The notes: a model not told the origin generated them from the letters alone. Positions 19,201 to 28,112 are shown, numbered from the stretch's first letter. The stretch: DNA of 64,000 nt from Peptoniphilus faecalis (GCF_012976305.1 NZ_JABDSR010000011.1:1-64000), one strand, 5' to 3'. Made by a program: numbers and translations.

Positions 19201-20803
19201 CCGCGCCATTAAATGCTGGTTTGCCTTTTTCGAATTTTGATTTTATTTCAGTAGAAATTTCAGTAGGATCTTTTTTGTCTGTTCCTGTAGGATCTTTTTT
19301 GTCTGTTCCTGTAGGATCTTTTTTCTCCGGTTTCTTTAATGTATTATCGTAGGCATAAATATAAATATCTGTATAGCCTCCACCATATCTATGGTCTTCT
19401 GTAGATTCCATTGCTTTTAATTCAGCTAGAGTCTTAACTTCAATATCCATATTTCCCTCAGATGGATATCTTCCAATATAGAAGTTTTTATGTCCTTCTA
19501 CTTTGGATAGTTTTTCTAGCTCTGTTAAAACCTCTGAATTTAATTCACCATATTTTTTACCTATTTTGAAATCCTTTTGAAGAGCTTTTTCTTTTATCGC
19601 AAAGTGTTTGCAGCCCAATCTACTATAGCTATAGACATGGACTGACGCTTTTCCTTCAAGGTCTTGATCTTTATAGTTCGGGTCAGCCTTGGTAATAGGC
19701 TTTAACTCTACATAATGGAAGCCATAGGGACATTCATAAACCATGTCCTTAGTTAGCTTTGTACCTAATAGCTCCTCTGTTGTGTATTGCTTTCCTGTTT
19801 TTACCGATTGCCATTTTTCAAAAATTTGTCCCCTTCCAATTTTTGGATTTGATAGGGCTTCTCTGATTGCTTTTACATCTCCAAATTTTTGATCTATGTC
19901 AATTCTCAACCCATCTAAGCCTTTAATTCCTGTGCCTAGTAGTGCAGACTTCCCTTTTTCATATTTACCTGTCTGGTCTAGTCTTGGACTTATTGATTTT
20001 TGTATTTTATCCCTATCTTCCTTTGACTCCACTGGTATTGGCTTTGGGTCTGGTTTTTTTATTTTTGAGTCCTTTGAACTACTACCACTATTATAATCTC
20101 TATAGCCACTGCTACTTATAATACTAAAAGACGATGCCCTTTTTCCCTGTGTTTTTTTAGAAACATAGCTCTCCTTTTTTATTTCTTGACCTTGTTTATT
20201 CAAGAGTTCTTTACAATTATATAAAGCTACAAAAGCATTTTCTCTAGTTGCCGCTTGATTGAAATCTCTTATTTCAAGTCCAACATCACTTCCAATGATT
20301 TTTTCTTCTTTAGCCCAATTAATATAAGAATCAGGCCATTTGGCATTTTTTATCATCTGATCACTGAGATCTCTTTTGCTAGCTACTACTAATATCTTGA
20401 TTAGTTCCGCATAAGTAATATTATTCTCTGGTTTGAAAGTCCCATCTGGGTAACCTTCTATCAAATATTGACCATTGGGCATTTTTATTTTGCTTGCTGC
20501 TTGAATCACTCCCTTTGCCCAGTGATTTGAATTAACATCTGAATATTTAGATTTTTCTGATTGAAATTTTACTGCCTCGTCTTTATATCCCAAAGAATAT
20601 ATTAGGATTTTTGTAATCTCACTTCTCTTAATTGGATCGCCAAGGTTTAAATTTCCTCTTTCATCTCCTTCAACTATTTTTGCACTAACTAATTTGTCAA
20701 CTTTTTGTTTATTAGTTATTTCTACTTTAGCAAAGACCTCAAGAGGCACAGTGCCAATCATCATTAACATTGCCATCATTAGCACAATTAATTTTCTTTT
20801 CAT
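16214..20803 (-). CDS. Giant secreted SLH protein built of duplicated modules
   Basis: A 1529-residue surface protein of unknown function. A signal peptide (1-25) is followed by three SLH domains (about 30-205) for cell-wall anchoring. The rest is made of two alternating module types. Module A (about 80 residues, starting like GLDGLRIDIDQKF and containing a TGKxYTxxELL core) occurs three times, near 19.9-19.7, 19.2-19.0 and 18.1-17.9 kb. Module B (about 95 residues, ending YIYAY or YIYAS) occurs four times, near 19.65-19.35, 18.9-18.58, 17.2-16.9 and 16.84-16.5 kb. Linkers include three KKDPT-type repeats and a Pro-Glu-Gln-rich stretch. An AGGAGG site precedes the ATG. An adhesin-like or structural role is possible but unproven. 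Confidence 0.88.
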   Translation of the reverse strand: MKRKLIVLMMAMLMMIGTVPLEVFAKVEITNKQKVDKLVSAKIVEGDERGNLNLGDPIKRSEITKILIYSLGYKDEAVKFQSEKSKYSDVNSNHWAKGVIQAASKIKMPNGQYLIEGYPDGTFKPENNITYAELIKILVVASKRDLSDQMIKNAKWPDSYINWAKEEKIIGSDVGLEIRDFNQAATRENAFVALYNCKELLNKQGQEIKKESYVSKKTQGKRASSFSIISSSGYRDYNSGSSSKDSKIKKPDPKPIPVESKEDRDKIQKSISPRLDQTGKYEKGKSALLGTGIKGLDGLRIDIDQKFGDVKAIREALSNPKIGRGQIFEKWQSVKTGKQYTTEELLGTKLTKDMVYECPYGFHYVELKPITKADPNYKDQDLEGKASVHVYSYSRLGCKHFAIKEKALQKDFKIGKKYGELNSEVLTELEKLSKVEGHKNFYIGRYPSEGNMDIEVKTLAELKAMESTEDHRYGGGYTDIYIYAYDNTLKKPEKKDPTGTDKKDPTGTDKKDPTEISTEIKSKFEKGKPAFNGAGLDGLRLDLGDKFDSREDVKTALKNPKPAPGYKFVKWKLKETGREYTIDEILQLTLTSNMIQDCPTGFKYINIEMVTEKDQNYVAPKLETDKLSNEVSVNIWRTTRAGCSHYDSGEIYVQDKFIIGKPYSQLDQKTLAVMDKLSKQYRHHSIYIARAKGPNGEDRDIRFESLGNGPANLKALLAMTSSNEHRYGAGNPNIYIYFYDNPYNANLDNKGDPVAPVIPPEIADREKFNIEIDGKGIMFTIQADYETNYIQGKFDYPAGSKILIKFGSNMTAFGKKVDGWKVVNADGRDIEVEYPEGDLPYFIMPKSDVTISPILVDKNATPEPQPEPEPQPEPAPQPEPQPEPGEDVELGETVYIYGGIDPNTNKNLEIQINQKFSDVDKVKNAILNFEAGEGMEVAAWQIEKTGKTYTTAELLNLKVTKDMVALDEYEEYVMKLNPQIKAKGQKADKATLETKVKSAKSLDLSGYTSDSANRLVETIKRAEKILKLENPAITEISVELFNLEQFEKSLVSKDNKHTISFTSTEMNPYTYCLYGRDDYIEKWKDASYEINDDKKSNVEYSGGPAGEYRTAHYKEMSFARGTTLDVSPESSIYIRAALNTGDGKTLKQILVNNEPIVFEGEKDPITGIAGYETKPIKIKIDKDTTIKTIFVDEQEEEIKEPVPMKVFIFSADQENVQDEFMTDQPLSNLNESMKDTLTKLANKPGFKYFYIHREPISSATRNDTIIGNLEKLLAYSLKESDEYDEDQYKGQVYIYASIDPNYVDENEPEEPEVVDENAIDAKVLIYDWNSVKNKASYHLTQENFKTGQKYALLNREMLDKLKELSQTPGFRYFYIAREKTNETQEHNDVLFNKTANSYQELLDYVSRESDQYNATEYKAQIYIYASIGNPDEGSSKPVDENSNSESKTYKIETKGSITFGKNEWLDEGISGSKIYVEAVNFGKAKYKLKITAKGETIEVKTDGQGKTYFIMPASDVLIEAVKVVNEKTR
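18149..18222 (-). repeat. Low-complexity Pro/Glu/Gln linker repeat
   Basis: Imperfect tandem units of 6-12 bases encode alternating PQPEP/PEPEP peptides, a flexible linker in the SLH protein. Confidence 0.7.
19263..19322 (-). repeat. Tandem 24-base repeat in the SLH protein gene
   Basis: Two identical 24-base units (19263-19286, 19287-19310) and a further half unit encode the repeating peptide GTDKKDPT. Identical tandem units are prone to slippage, so copy number may vary between strains. Confidence 0.85.
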
Positions 20804-21737
20804 ATCTACCTCCTAAATAGAATTAATGACACAAAATATCATTTTATAGTAATCTTGCTTATCATAGCCTTGTTTTGCTATATGTTTTTATCATAAGTTC
20901 TACTCTCTTTTGAATTAATTCCTTTTTTTGCAAAAATTTTATTATTGCAAAAATTTTATTGTGAAAATGTTTATCTCTTTTGATTACCTCCCTTTAAAAA
21001 ATAAAATCCCAATCAAAATCTTCATTCATGGACATGCTATAGCTTGTAAAGACTTTGATTTAATAGAAACATCCCTCATTAGAGTATAATATAATTGATT
21101 ATTATTATCATATAGATAATTATCGTTATTTTTTTAATTCTTGAAGATAAAATTAGTTTTTATTTCTCCACAATTGATTGCAATATGTGTAAATTTTTTA
21201 ATTTAATTTTTCTTTATTTCTCTCTTATTATCCTAAATAAAGTATTTAAGGATTTTTGTATAAATATGTAAATCTTTAATTCCAAAATAATTTATTAAGC
21301 ATAGGTAATAGAGGAATCATTTCTAATTTGCCTTTTTACTTTAATTTAAATTTTAATAGCAAATGTTTTTACCTATGACTTAATGTGTGAGTGTCTTTTT
21401 GCTCCACATGATGGTACAAGAAATTGAAAATTCTTAAAAATGAGTTTAAAGAAGTTTATGTATATAAAAATGTCTTTAAAATTTATTTTAAAAAATACGT
21501 ACTTTCTCGATTATGCTTTAATTATTGTCTATTTAATTAAACTCATACAAAAATTAAGAGAGTTACAAGAAATTATTTCGATAGGATAAATTTTCCAGAA
21601 TTTGAAAAGGAATAATACTTGTTTATAAATATTTTGGAGAAAAGAAATCTGCAAAACATTATGCTTTTGTTTTTATGCTAAAAACATCTAATCTTTATTT
21701 ATAGCTTAGAATTGTTTTATGTATTTATTTTTAAACA
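20804..21737. other. Gene-free AT-rich stretch
   Basis: No convincing gene on either strand. Two weak palindromic structures are visible: 21011-21022 with 21049-21060 (one mismatch), and 21300-21308 with 21369-21377, with inner AATTTGC/GCAAAT pairing. The minus strand downstream of the riboswitch has only short broken frames that I cannot assign, which may be the eroded remains of its target gene. Confidence 0.5.
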
Positions 21738-21894
21738 AAAAAAAGACTCGACATATCGAGCCTCCCCAAAATTTGGCATAAAGCCAAAGATCTCCTATAA
21801 AATTATAGCATTAAATTGCTTTTATCTGTCAAGGCATTATCCTAACAGGTAGAATGATCGAGTCTTAACTCCCCTCAGCATTTGCTCCCATAAT
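21738..21894 (-). ncRNA. TPP riboswitch-like element with terminator, apparently orphan
   Basis: Read on the minus strand, 21894-21822 carries TPP (THI-box) landmarks in order: GGGAGC, then GCTGAG, then ACCTG with GGATAATGCC close behind, then CAGATAA, bracketed by TTAT/ATAA. Downstream follow a CTATAA/TTATAG hairpin, a TTTGGC/GCCAAA hairpin and a GACTCGA-type hairpin with eight T. The aptamer also holds AAGACTCGA (21866-21858), the exact complement of the terminator arm (21751-21743), so alternative pairing is possible. P2 and P4 are weaker than consensus. The next gene on this strand starts over 900 bases away, so no thiamine gene is attached. Confidence 0.62.
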
Positions 21895-21974
21895 TTTATT
21901 ATAAATTTTTAATAAAAATATAATAGTGGTTTTTCAAATCAAATATCCAATAATTTTTAGATTAAAATTATTCC

Positions 21975-22484
21975 TTAATATTTTATAATTGATTCCACTT
22001 TTACGCCCTTTAAGGTTTCTCTTCCCTTTAAATCTAATAACTCAATTAAGAAAACTATAGAAGACACTTCGCCCTTTAATCTTTTTACAAGATCAACACA
22101 TGCCTTAGATGTACCACCAGTTGCAAGAAGGTCATCTACTATTACAATTTTTTCACCAGGGTTAATTGCATCCTTGTGAATTTCTATAGAATCTTTTCCA
22201 TATTCAAGCTCATAGGATTCTATCAATTTGTCGTAAGGAAGTTTGCCTGGCTTTCTTGCTGGCACAAAACCCTTGTTTAATTTATAGGCAAGTGCCGCAC
22301 CAAAAATGAATCCCCTAGCTTCCACACCAATAATTTTATCCACATCTTTGTCAATTTTTGTTGCCATTTCATCCACTGCTTTTTTAAAAGCATCTTTGTC
22401 CTTTAAAAGAGTAGTAATATCTCTAAAGATAACTTTCTCTTTTGGATAATTTTCTATTGCACGAATTGTGTCTTTTAATTCCAT
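21975..22484 (-). CDS. apt: Adenine phosphoribosyltransferase
   Basis: Converts adenine and PRPP to AMP in purine salvage; cytosolic. The PRPP-binding motif VIVDDLLATGGTSKA lies near residues 114-128, and the family-typical GVEARGFIFGAALA stretch near residue 55. The start at 22484 follows GGAGGA; two further in-frame ATGs up to 22514 lie upstream of or over that site. The 169-residue length fits the family. It is a single gene, divergent from an NhaC antiporter gene. Confidence 0.95.
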   Translation of the reverse strand: MELKDTIRAIENYPKEKVIFRDITTLLKDKDAFKKAVDEMATKIDKDVDKIIGVEARGFIFGAALAYKLNKGFVPARKPGKLPYDKLIESYELEYGKDSIEIHKDAINPGEKIVIVDDLLATGGTSKACVDLVKRLKGEVSSIVFLIELLDLKGRETLKGVKVESIIKY

Positions 22485-22596
22485 AATTTCCTCCATTCCT
22501 TTATAGTATAACACCTTTGTTAATTAACTAAAACTTTTATTATTTTAATTTTAATGATATAATATGTTAAATTTTTAAATTTACACGAGGTGTTAA

Positions 22597-24033
22597 ATGA
22601 ATAATAAAAATATTAAAAATATTAAAAAATATGATAAAGATATAAGAAAAGCAAATTTTGGCGAAGCAATTTTTACTTTCCTTTCTCTTGTAATAATTAT
22701 GTTTGTGAGCATTATAAAGTATGAAGAAAGTCCTCATATCCCCATGTTAATTGGTGTTTTTATAGCATCCCTCGTTGCATTAAAAATAGGCTATAGTTGG
22801 AAGTTTATTGAAAATTCAATGATAAAGGGAATCTCTCAAGCCATGCAATCTATTATAATTTTGGCAATTATTGGAGTTTTAATTGGCATTTGGATTTTAG
22901 CCGGAGTTGTTCCAACTATGATTTACTACGGACTTTTAATTTTAAAACCTTCAATTTTTCTTGTGGCTACAGTTTTAATAACTTCTATAACTTCACTTGC
23001 TACGGGAACTAGTTGGGGAACAGCTGGCACAATGGGCATTGCTCTTATGGGAATTGCAAAGGGTTTAGGCATACCTGCTCCAATAACTGCAGGTGCAGTT
23101 TTATCTGGCTCCTACTTTGGCGACAAAATGAGTCCCCTATCTGATACTACAAATCTAGCACCAGCAATGGCTGGCACCGATGTATTTACGCATATCAAGG
23201 CAATGTTTAAGCCAACTGTTATAACATATATTTTAACTCTTGCAATCTTCGGATTTTTATCAATGAAATACAGCGGAAGTTCTGCCGATCTATCTAGTGT
23301 AAATGTAATTACTAATGGTTTGAAAAATAATTTTAATATATCTCCCCTTCTTTTAATTGCACCTTTAATTGTAATACTTTCCATTGCAAAAAAGATTCCC
23401 GCAGTCCCTGGAATAAGCCTTGGCATAATTGCAGCTGCCATCTTAGGGCCAATATATCAAAATATAAATTTTGGAGATATCTTGTCTGCTGCACTAAATG
23501 GTTTTGTTTCAGAAACTGGAGTTGAGTCTGTGGACAAGCTTTTGACAACTGGCGGACTTAACAACATGATGTCTTCTATTTCACTTACTATTATCGCCAT
23601 GATGTTTGGTGGCATTGCAGAAGAAACTGGAATCCTAGAAGCAATAGTGAAAAAGTTCCTTCACAAAATAAAGTCCACTGTTGGAATAGTAACGGCTACA
23701 ATTTTAACTTGCTTTTTTACAAATGCAACTATGCCCGAGCAGTACATCTCCATAGTTGTGCCTGGAAGAATGTTTAAAAATGAATATAAAGATAGAAACT
23801 TAGATCCAAAACTTTTATCTTCAACTCTTGAATCAGGTGGAACTGTTACATCTGCAATGATACCATGGAACACTTGCGGTACTTATATGACATCTGTACT
23901 TGGAGTTCCAACAGTACATTATCTTCCCTTTTTGTTTTTCAATCTATTGATGCCAATTGTACAAATAATAATTACAGCAATTGACGCAAAAAAATTTAAG
24001 CTTTCTACTGACAAAGATACTTTCACCAATTGA
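22597..24033 (+). CDS. NhaC-family Na+/H+ antiporter (second copy)
   Basis: A 478-residue polytopic membrane protein. It has the family motif GDKMSPLSDTTNLAPA and the internal repeat pattern of NhaC proteins, like the antiporter at 766-2301 but clearly diverged (different N-terminus and loops). The start follows GAGGTG. It is 51 bases upstream of the formate/nitrite-type channel gene. Substrate could be Na+/H+ or an organic acid; the sequence alone does not decide. Confidence 0.88.
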   Translation: MNNKNIKNIKKYDKDIRKANFGEAIFTFLSLVIIMFVSIIKYEESPHIPMLIGVFIASLVALKIGYSWKFIENSMIKGISQAMQSIIILAIIGVLIGIWILAGVVPTMIYYGLLILKPSIFLVATVLITSITSLATGTSWGTAGTMGIALMGIAKGLGIPAPITAGAVLSGSYFGDKMSPLSDTTNLAPAMAGTDVFTHIKAMFKPTVITYILTLAIFGFLSMKYSGSSADLSSVNVITNGLKNNFNISPLLLIAPLIVILSIAKKIPAVPGISLGIIAAAILGPIYQNINFGDILSAALNGFVSETGVESVDKLLTTGGLNNMMSSISLTIIAMMFGGIAEETGILEAIVKKFLHKIKSTVGIVTATILTCFFTNATMPEQYISIVVPGRMFKNEYKDRNLDPKLLSSTLESGGTVTSAMIPWNTCGTYMTSVLGVPTVHYLPFLFFNLLMPIVQIIITAIDAKKFKLSTDKDTFTN

Positions 24034-24040
24034 AAAACTG

Positions 24041-24078
24041 CCTCTTTTTGATATAATGTTTAGTGAAATAAAAAGAGG
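24041..24078 (+). promoter_or_regulatory. Hairpin covering the ribosome binding site of the FNT channel gene
   Basis: CCTCTTTTT (24041-24049) pairs with AAAAAGAGG (24070-24078). The right arm contains the AGAGGTG site of the next gene, and a TATAAT lies in the loop (24052-24057). A transcript entering from upstream would have its site sequestered, while one starting inside the loop would not. Confidence 0.4.
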
Positions 24079-24084
24079 TGTAAT

Positions 24085-24840
24085 ATGTATAAAGATATAA
24101 TAACTGGACTTATAAATTCTGCAAGCAATAAGAAAAATTTACTTGAAGCTTCTCTCTTCAAGTACATAATTTCCTCAATGCTTGCAGGATTTTTTATTGG
24201 TATAGGAATGCTCATAATGATACTTTCGACAAATGTATTTTCTCCCCTACCAATTGCAGCTGTAAAATTTATTAATGGATTTTTCTTCTCTCTTGCATTA
24301 TCCTTTGTAGTTTTTGCAGGCGGCGAACTCTTCACTGGAAATGTCCTCGTTACAACCCTTGGAAGGCTAAATAAAAAAATTGAAACATCTACATTTTTAA
24401 AAATTTTAATATTTTCCTATATTGGAAATCTTTTGGGCTCAATTTTAATCGCATTCTTATTTAAAATGACTGGTGTATCCCCTGAATACAATGAAACTCT
24501 ATTAAAACTTGTAGCCGGGAAAACAAATTTCGACTTCACTGCACTTTTATTTAAGGGAATTATGTGCAATATCTTAGTATGTATAGCAGTTTTAATATGC
24601 TCAAGAAAAATTTCTGACTCAGCAAAATTAATTTTAATTTTTTGGTGTATCCTAGCCTTTGTAAGTCTTGGTTTCGAACATAGCGTGGCAAATATGACTT
24701 GCTTTGCCCTTGCAAAAATATTAAATCCAGAATTTAGCTTTGCATTAATTCTTAAAAATTTAATACCAGTTACAATTGGAAATATTGTTGGTGGTGTGCT
24801 CGTTGCAATAACTTATAATACTATAGGTAAAGACAAATAA
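24085..24840 (+). CDS. Formate/nitrite transporter (FNT) family channel
   Basis: A 251-residue membrane protein with six hydrophobic segments. FNT-family stretches include AGFFIGIGM near residue 34, FAGGELFTGN near residue 75 and GFEHSVANMT near residue 190; the last holds the central histidine of the pore. Members form pentamers passing formate, nitrite, hydrosulfide or short acids. In a fermenting anaerobe, formate or lactate-type acid export is plausible. It follows the NhaC antiporter gene on the same strand. Confidence 0.9.
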   Translation: MYKDIITGLINSASNKKNLLEASLFKYIISSMLAGFFIGIGMLIMILSTNVFSPLPIAAVKFINGFFFSLALSFVVFAGGELFTGNVLVTTLGRLNKKIETSTFLKILIFSYIGNLLGSILIAFLFKMTGVSPEYNETLLKLVAGKTNFDFTALLFKGIMCNILVCIAVLICSRKISDSAKLILIFWCILAFVSLGFEHSVANMTCFALAKILNPEFSFALILKNLIPVTIGNIVGGVLVAITYNTIGKDK

Positions 24841-24871
24841 AGAAGACAGGTTTTTTATTTTCCTGTCTTCT
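24841..24871. terminator. Bidirectional terminator
   Basis: AGAAGACAGG (24841-24850) pairs with CCTGTCTTCT (24862-24871), between convergent genes ending at 24840 and 24874. Confidence 0.75.
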
Positions 24872-24873
24872 TC

Positions 24874-25575
24874 TTATATCTTTAATTTTAAAATTAATTT
24901 GTAGATAAAAAAGGTCATCACCATTACAAAAATTGTAACTGTAAAAAGTCCCAAAATATAATTTGGAAATACATTTTTTATCACTTCAAGAGGAGAACCA
25001 ATATAAGGTTCTTCAATAAAAAAATAATTTGCACTTAACTTTTTATTTAAAATTCTTATAATAGGCAACATGGCAATTATAAAAATTGCTGGATAAATAA
25101 TATCAATAAGCTTTGGTTTGTATTTCTTTGAAAGAACAAGATATATGGGATAAAAGGAATTAGCTCCGTGAATTATCCACGAAATAATTGCAACATAGGA
25201 ATACCTATTTACACTAGTCCACCCTGGTGTAATTAAACTTAAAATGGCAGCCGGCATAAATAAAAAGAAAAGCGATGCCCTTATAAATTTACTTTTGAAA
25301 AAAACATCTAATGCCATAAACTGTGCTCCAAACAAACAAAGATGAAAGGGTAAGTAGGAGCTGTCATAATGTCCAGTCATTAAAACTATAATAAGCCTTA
25401 TTATCTCCAGTGTAATTGGCATTATCGCAAAAACTTTTCTAAAGTTTTTATTATTTTTCCAAGGTTTATATAAAATTATTGCAAAAATAAAAATAATAAA
25501 TATGCAGGTGAAGTGATACCTTCCAAAAAACTCAAAGCCAACTTCACCATAATTTAAATCCCAAAAATTTCTCAT
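24874..25575 (-). CDS. YwaF/TIGR02206-family integral membrane protein
   Basis: A 233-residue protein with about seven hydrophobic segments. The N-terminus (FEFFGRYHFTCIF), the LPFHLCLFGAQ stretch and the central HGANSFYPIYL part resemble the YwaF/TIGR02206 family, whose function is not established. It is a single gene convergent with the FNT channel gene and shares its terminator. Confidence 0.75.
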   Translation of the reverse strand: MRNFWDLNYGEVGFEFFGRYHFTCIFIIFIFAIILYKPWKNNKNFRKVFAIMPITLEIIRLIIVLMTGHYDSSYLPFHLCLFGAQFMALDVFFKSKFIRASLFFLFMPAAILSLITPGWTSVNRYSYVAIISWIIHGANSFYPIYLVLSKKYKPKLIDIIYPAIFIIAMLPIIRILNKKLSANYFFIEEPYIGSPLEVIKNVFPNYILGLFTVTIFVMVMTFFIYKLILKLKI

Positions 25576-25758
25576 TTAATTAAAATCCTTTATAATTTTC
25601 TTTAGAATATTTCATCATAATAAATTATACAATTAATTCTATATAAAGAAAATACTATAAATTCCTTTAAATTTTGATCCTATGTTGAACAATTTTTACA
25701 TAATCTTGAATTTCTTATATTTTGCCTTTTATATTTGCTTTTTATTTCATTAGACTAT

Positions 25759-26670
25759 CTATACTAATATTAAATCAGCCAATTGTAAAATTATTGGCAT
25801 AGTAGCCAAATATAAAACCGTACTAACGCTAACTAACTCAACTGAATATATATAATCTTTATCTAATTTTTGTGCATATACCGCCAAATTAGAACCTACA
25901 GGAGCACTTACACAAATAATTAGCGGTAAAATTATTTCTTTATTGACATTTAATACCTTAAAAATAAATATTGTTGTGATCGGTATAATTAGCAGTCTAA
26001 CCATTGAGCTAATTACTAGATTTTTATTTAAAAATGAACTTACTCCTCGCACTTGAGCTATATATGTGCCTAACAGAATCATTGCTAGCGGAGAATTAAT
26101 GCTAGCTAATGATTTAATAAATGAATTAAAAACATCAGATACTTGGTATTGAAAAGTATATATTGTAACGCCAATGAAAAAACTTATAACTAAAGGATTC
26201 TTTATCATATCCAATTTGTTTTTCAAAATAGTCTCTCCTAATAATAATTTTTGCCCATAAAAATATTGTAAAATATTTAATAAAGCAATATAGCCAGATG
26301 CATAAATCAGATATTTTTCATCTAAAACAGATGTTATAATTGGTATTCCCATAAATCCTGCGTTTGAAAATGAAACTCCAAAATTATCAATTGCTTTATC
26401 TTTAAACAATAAAGAAGATATTAATATTGAAATCATTAAACATAATAATGACAATGCTATTGAAGCTAAAAATAATTTAGACGGTATTTCCATATTGTTG
26501 TTGATATAAGACGTTAAAATTGAACAAGGCAATACAATGTAAATTAATAAGTTAGCAATACTTTTTGAACCCTCATTATCTATCTTCTTATTTTTATACA
26601 ATAAAAATCCCACTAGCATAAACAAAAACATTATCAACAGCTGTTTTAGTATTATAAACAAATTACTCAT
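25759..26670 (-). CDS. AEC-family transporter
   Basis: A 303-residue membrane protein with about ten hydrophobic segments and the two-fold repeat of the auxin efflux carrier family. Family-like stretches are YIVLPCSILTSY, SFSNAGFMGIPI and SAPVGSNLAVYA. Bacterial members export or exchange organic acids and amino-acid products. It lies five bases after the dipeptidase gene in the YfcC-dipeptidase-AEC operon, so it may export a product of peptide breakdown. Confidence 0.88.
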   Translation of the reverse strand: MSNLFIILKQLLIMFLFMLVGFLLYKNKKIDNEGSKSIANLLIYIVLPCSILTSYINNNMEIPSKLFLASIALSLLCLMISILISSLLFKDKAIDNFGVSFSNAGFMGIPIITSVLDEKYLIYASGYIALLNILQYFYGQKLLLGETILKNKLDMIKNPLVISFFIGVTIYTFQYQVSDVFNSFIKSLASINSPLAMILLGTYIAQVRGVSSFLNKNLVISSMVRLLIIPITTIFIFKVLNVNKEIILPLIICVSAPVGSNLAVYAQKLDKDYIYSVELVSVSTVLYLATMPIILQLADLILV

Positions 26671-26675
26671 TTATA

Positions 26676-28112
26676 TTATATTTCCTTTAGTATTTTTTCT
26701 AAATATTTTTCAAACTTGATTGCAGATGCATAATCCAATACTTCACTAGGCGTGTGGTAATACAATCTAGTAGGACCAATTGCTATTGCATCCTCTAAGT
26801 TCAGCAAATCTTTCAAAATAGCTACTTCATTTCCAGAGTGAGATGCAGTTATAATTGGAGCTTCGTTATAAATGCTCTTAAAAATTTCTTCGGCTTTGCT
26901 ACAAAGCTTAGAACTCTTGTCAGAAGTCCAACCAGGATATTTGCTATGCACACTTATATCACAGTTATAAATGTCTGATAATATTTTGATTTTTTCTAAA
27001 ATCATTTCTCCTGATTCTTTATAAGCACTTCTTATCTCCTCAGTAAGTATAATCTTATCCACTTGGGTTTTTACAACGCCTAAATTTGACGAACTTTCTA
27101 CTAAACCGCTAAACTTGTTATCCATTTCAAATATACCGTTAGGAATTAGGCTTATGAGATTAATTGTTCTCAATTCATCAATTTCAGTAAGCACTAAACA
27201 TTTATCAATTTTACTTAATGATAAATTTAAATTCTTTCCCATTGTGTTATATTTCTTAGACAAAAAATACGAATATTCATTAATAATTTTTTTGCATTTC
27301 TCTATATTATTTTTATTCCTTAGTCCTAATTTTATAGATGCTTCTCTTGGTATAGCAAGTCTAGAATTTCCTCCATCTATCGAGCTAAGACTGCATTCTA
27401 TTCCAGATTTTTTTAAATTTTTATATAAATCAACTAGTAGTATTAAGGGGTTTCCATATCCCTTATCTATATCATTTCCAGAGTGACCACCACGCATATT
27501 GGTTAGTTTTAATTCAAAAAATTCTCCATCATACTCAACAAAATTTACTTTAAGGCTAAGTTCACACGCAAAGCCACCTGAAGAGCCTACTAGAATTTTA
27601 TTTTCCGGACTAATATCTAAATTTATCATTCTTTTTGCACTTAATAATTCTTTGTTTATATTATATGCTCCAGCCATATCAGTTTCTTCTCTTGTTGTTA
27701 AGATTGCCTCTATTGGTGGAAACATTTCATCATTAATTTCTAACATAGCCATTATTAGAGCTACGCCAATACCGCAATCAGCACCCAATGTTGTGCCGTT
27801 TTTTGATCTTATAAATCCATCTACTATTTCCCATTCGATAGGATCAGTTTTAAAATTATGATTAGATTCAGGTGTTTTTTCACATACCATATCTAAATGA
27901 GCCTGCAAAATAATAGGATCCTTAGATTTATTATTATCTTTTTTTATAATTAAATTATGATACTTATCATCTTTAACTGTATACCCTCTTTCAAGCGCCC
28001 AGTTATATATATATTTACTGACTTTTTCTTCATTTCCACTTCCCCTAGGTATTTTAGATATTTCGCTAAAATAAAACAAAGTATTATTTTTTAATAAATC
28101 TTCTTTTTTCAT
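26676..28112 (-). CDS. pepD: Aminoacyl-histidine dipeptidase (PepD, M20)
   Basis: A 478-residue cytosolic zinc metallopeptidase that cleaves Xaa-His and other dipeptides. Metal and catalytic residues are visible: His72 and Asp74 (QAHLDMVCE), Asp112 (LGADCGIG), and Glu142/Glu143 (TREETDMAG). The last metal-binding histidine is probably that in YYHTPSEVLD near the C-terminus. The length equals that of E. coli PepD. It is the middle gene of the LysR-flanked operon, between a YfcC carrier and an AEC transporter. Free histidine released would feed the hut genes. Confidence 0.93.
   Translation of the reverse strand: MKKEDLLKNNTLFYFSEISKIPRGSGNEEKVSKYIYNWALERGYTVKDDKYHNLIIKKDNNKSKDPIILQAHLDMVCEKTPESNHNFKTDPIEWEIVDGFIRSKNGTTLGADCGIGVALIMAMLEINDEMFPPIEAILTTREETDMAGAYNINKELLSAKRMINLDISPENKILVGSSGGFACELSLKVNFVEYDGEFFELKLTNMRGGHSGNDIDKGYGNPLILLVDLYKNLKKSGIECSLSSIDGGNSRLAIPREASIKLGLRNKNNIEKCKKIINEYSYFLSKKYNTMGKNLNLSLSKIDKCLVLTEIDELRTINLISLIPNGIFEMDNKFSGLVESSSNLGVVKTQVDKIILTEEIRSAYKESGEMILEKIKILSDIYNCDISVHSKYPGWTSDKSSKLCSKAEEIFKSIYNEAPIITASHSGNEVAILKDLLNLEDAIAIGPTRLYYHTPSEVLDYASAIKFEKYLEKILKEI

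Noticed and set aside
21095-21130. TTATTATTATCATATAGATAATTATC, Fur-like when read loosely in parts of under 20 bases
   Set aside because: Weak match, no gene close by, and such strings are common at this base composition.
21380-21720. Possible remnant of a protein gene in the long gap
   Set aside because: Short frames on both strands were read, but none resembles a family I know, so no feature is claimed.
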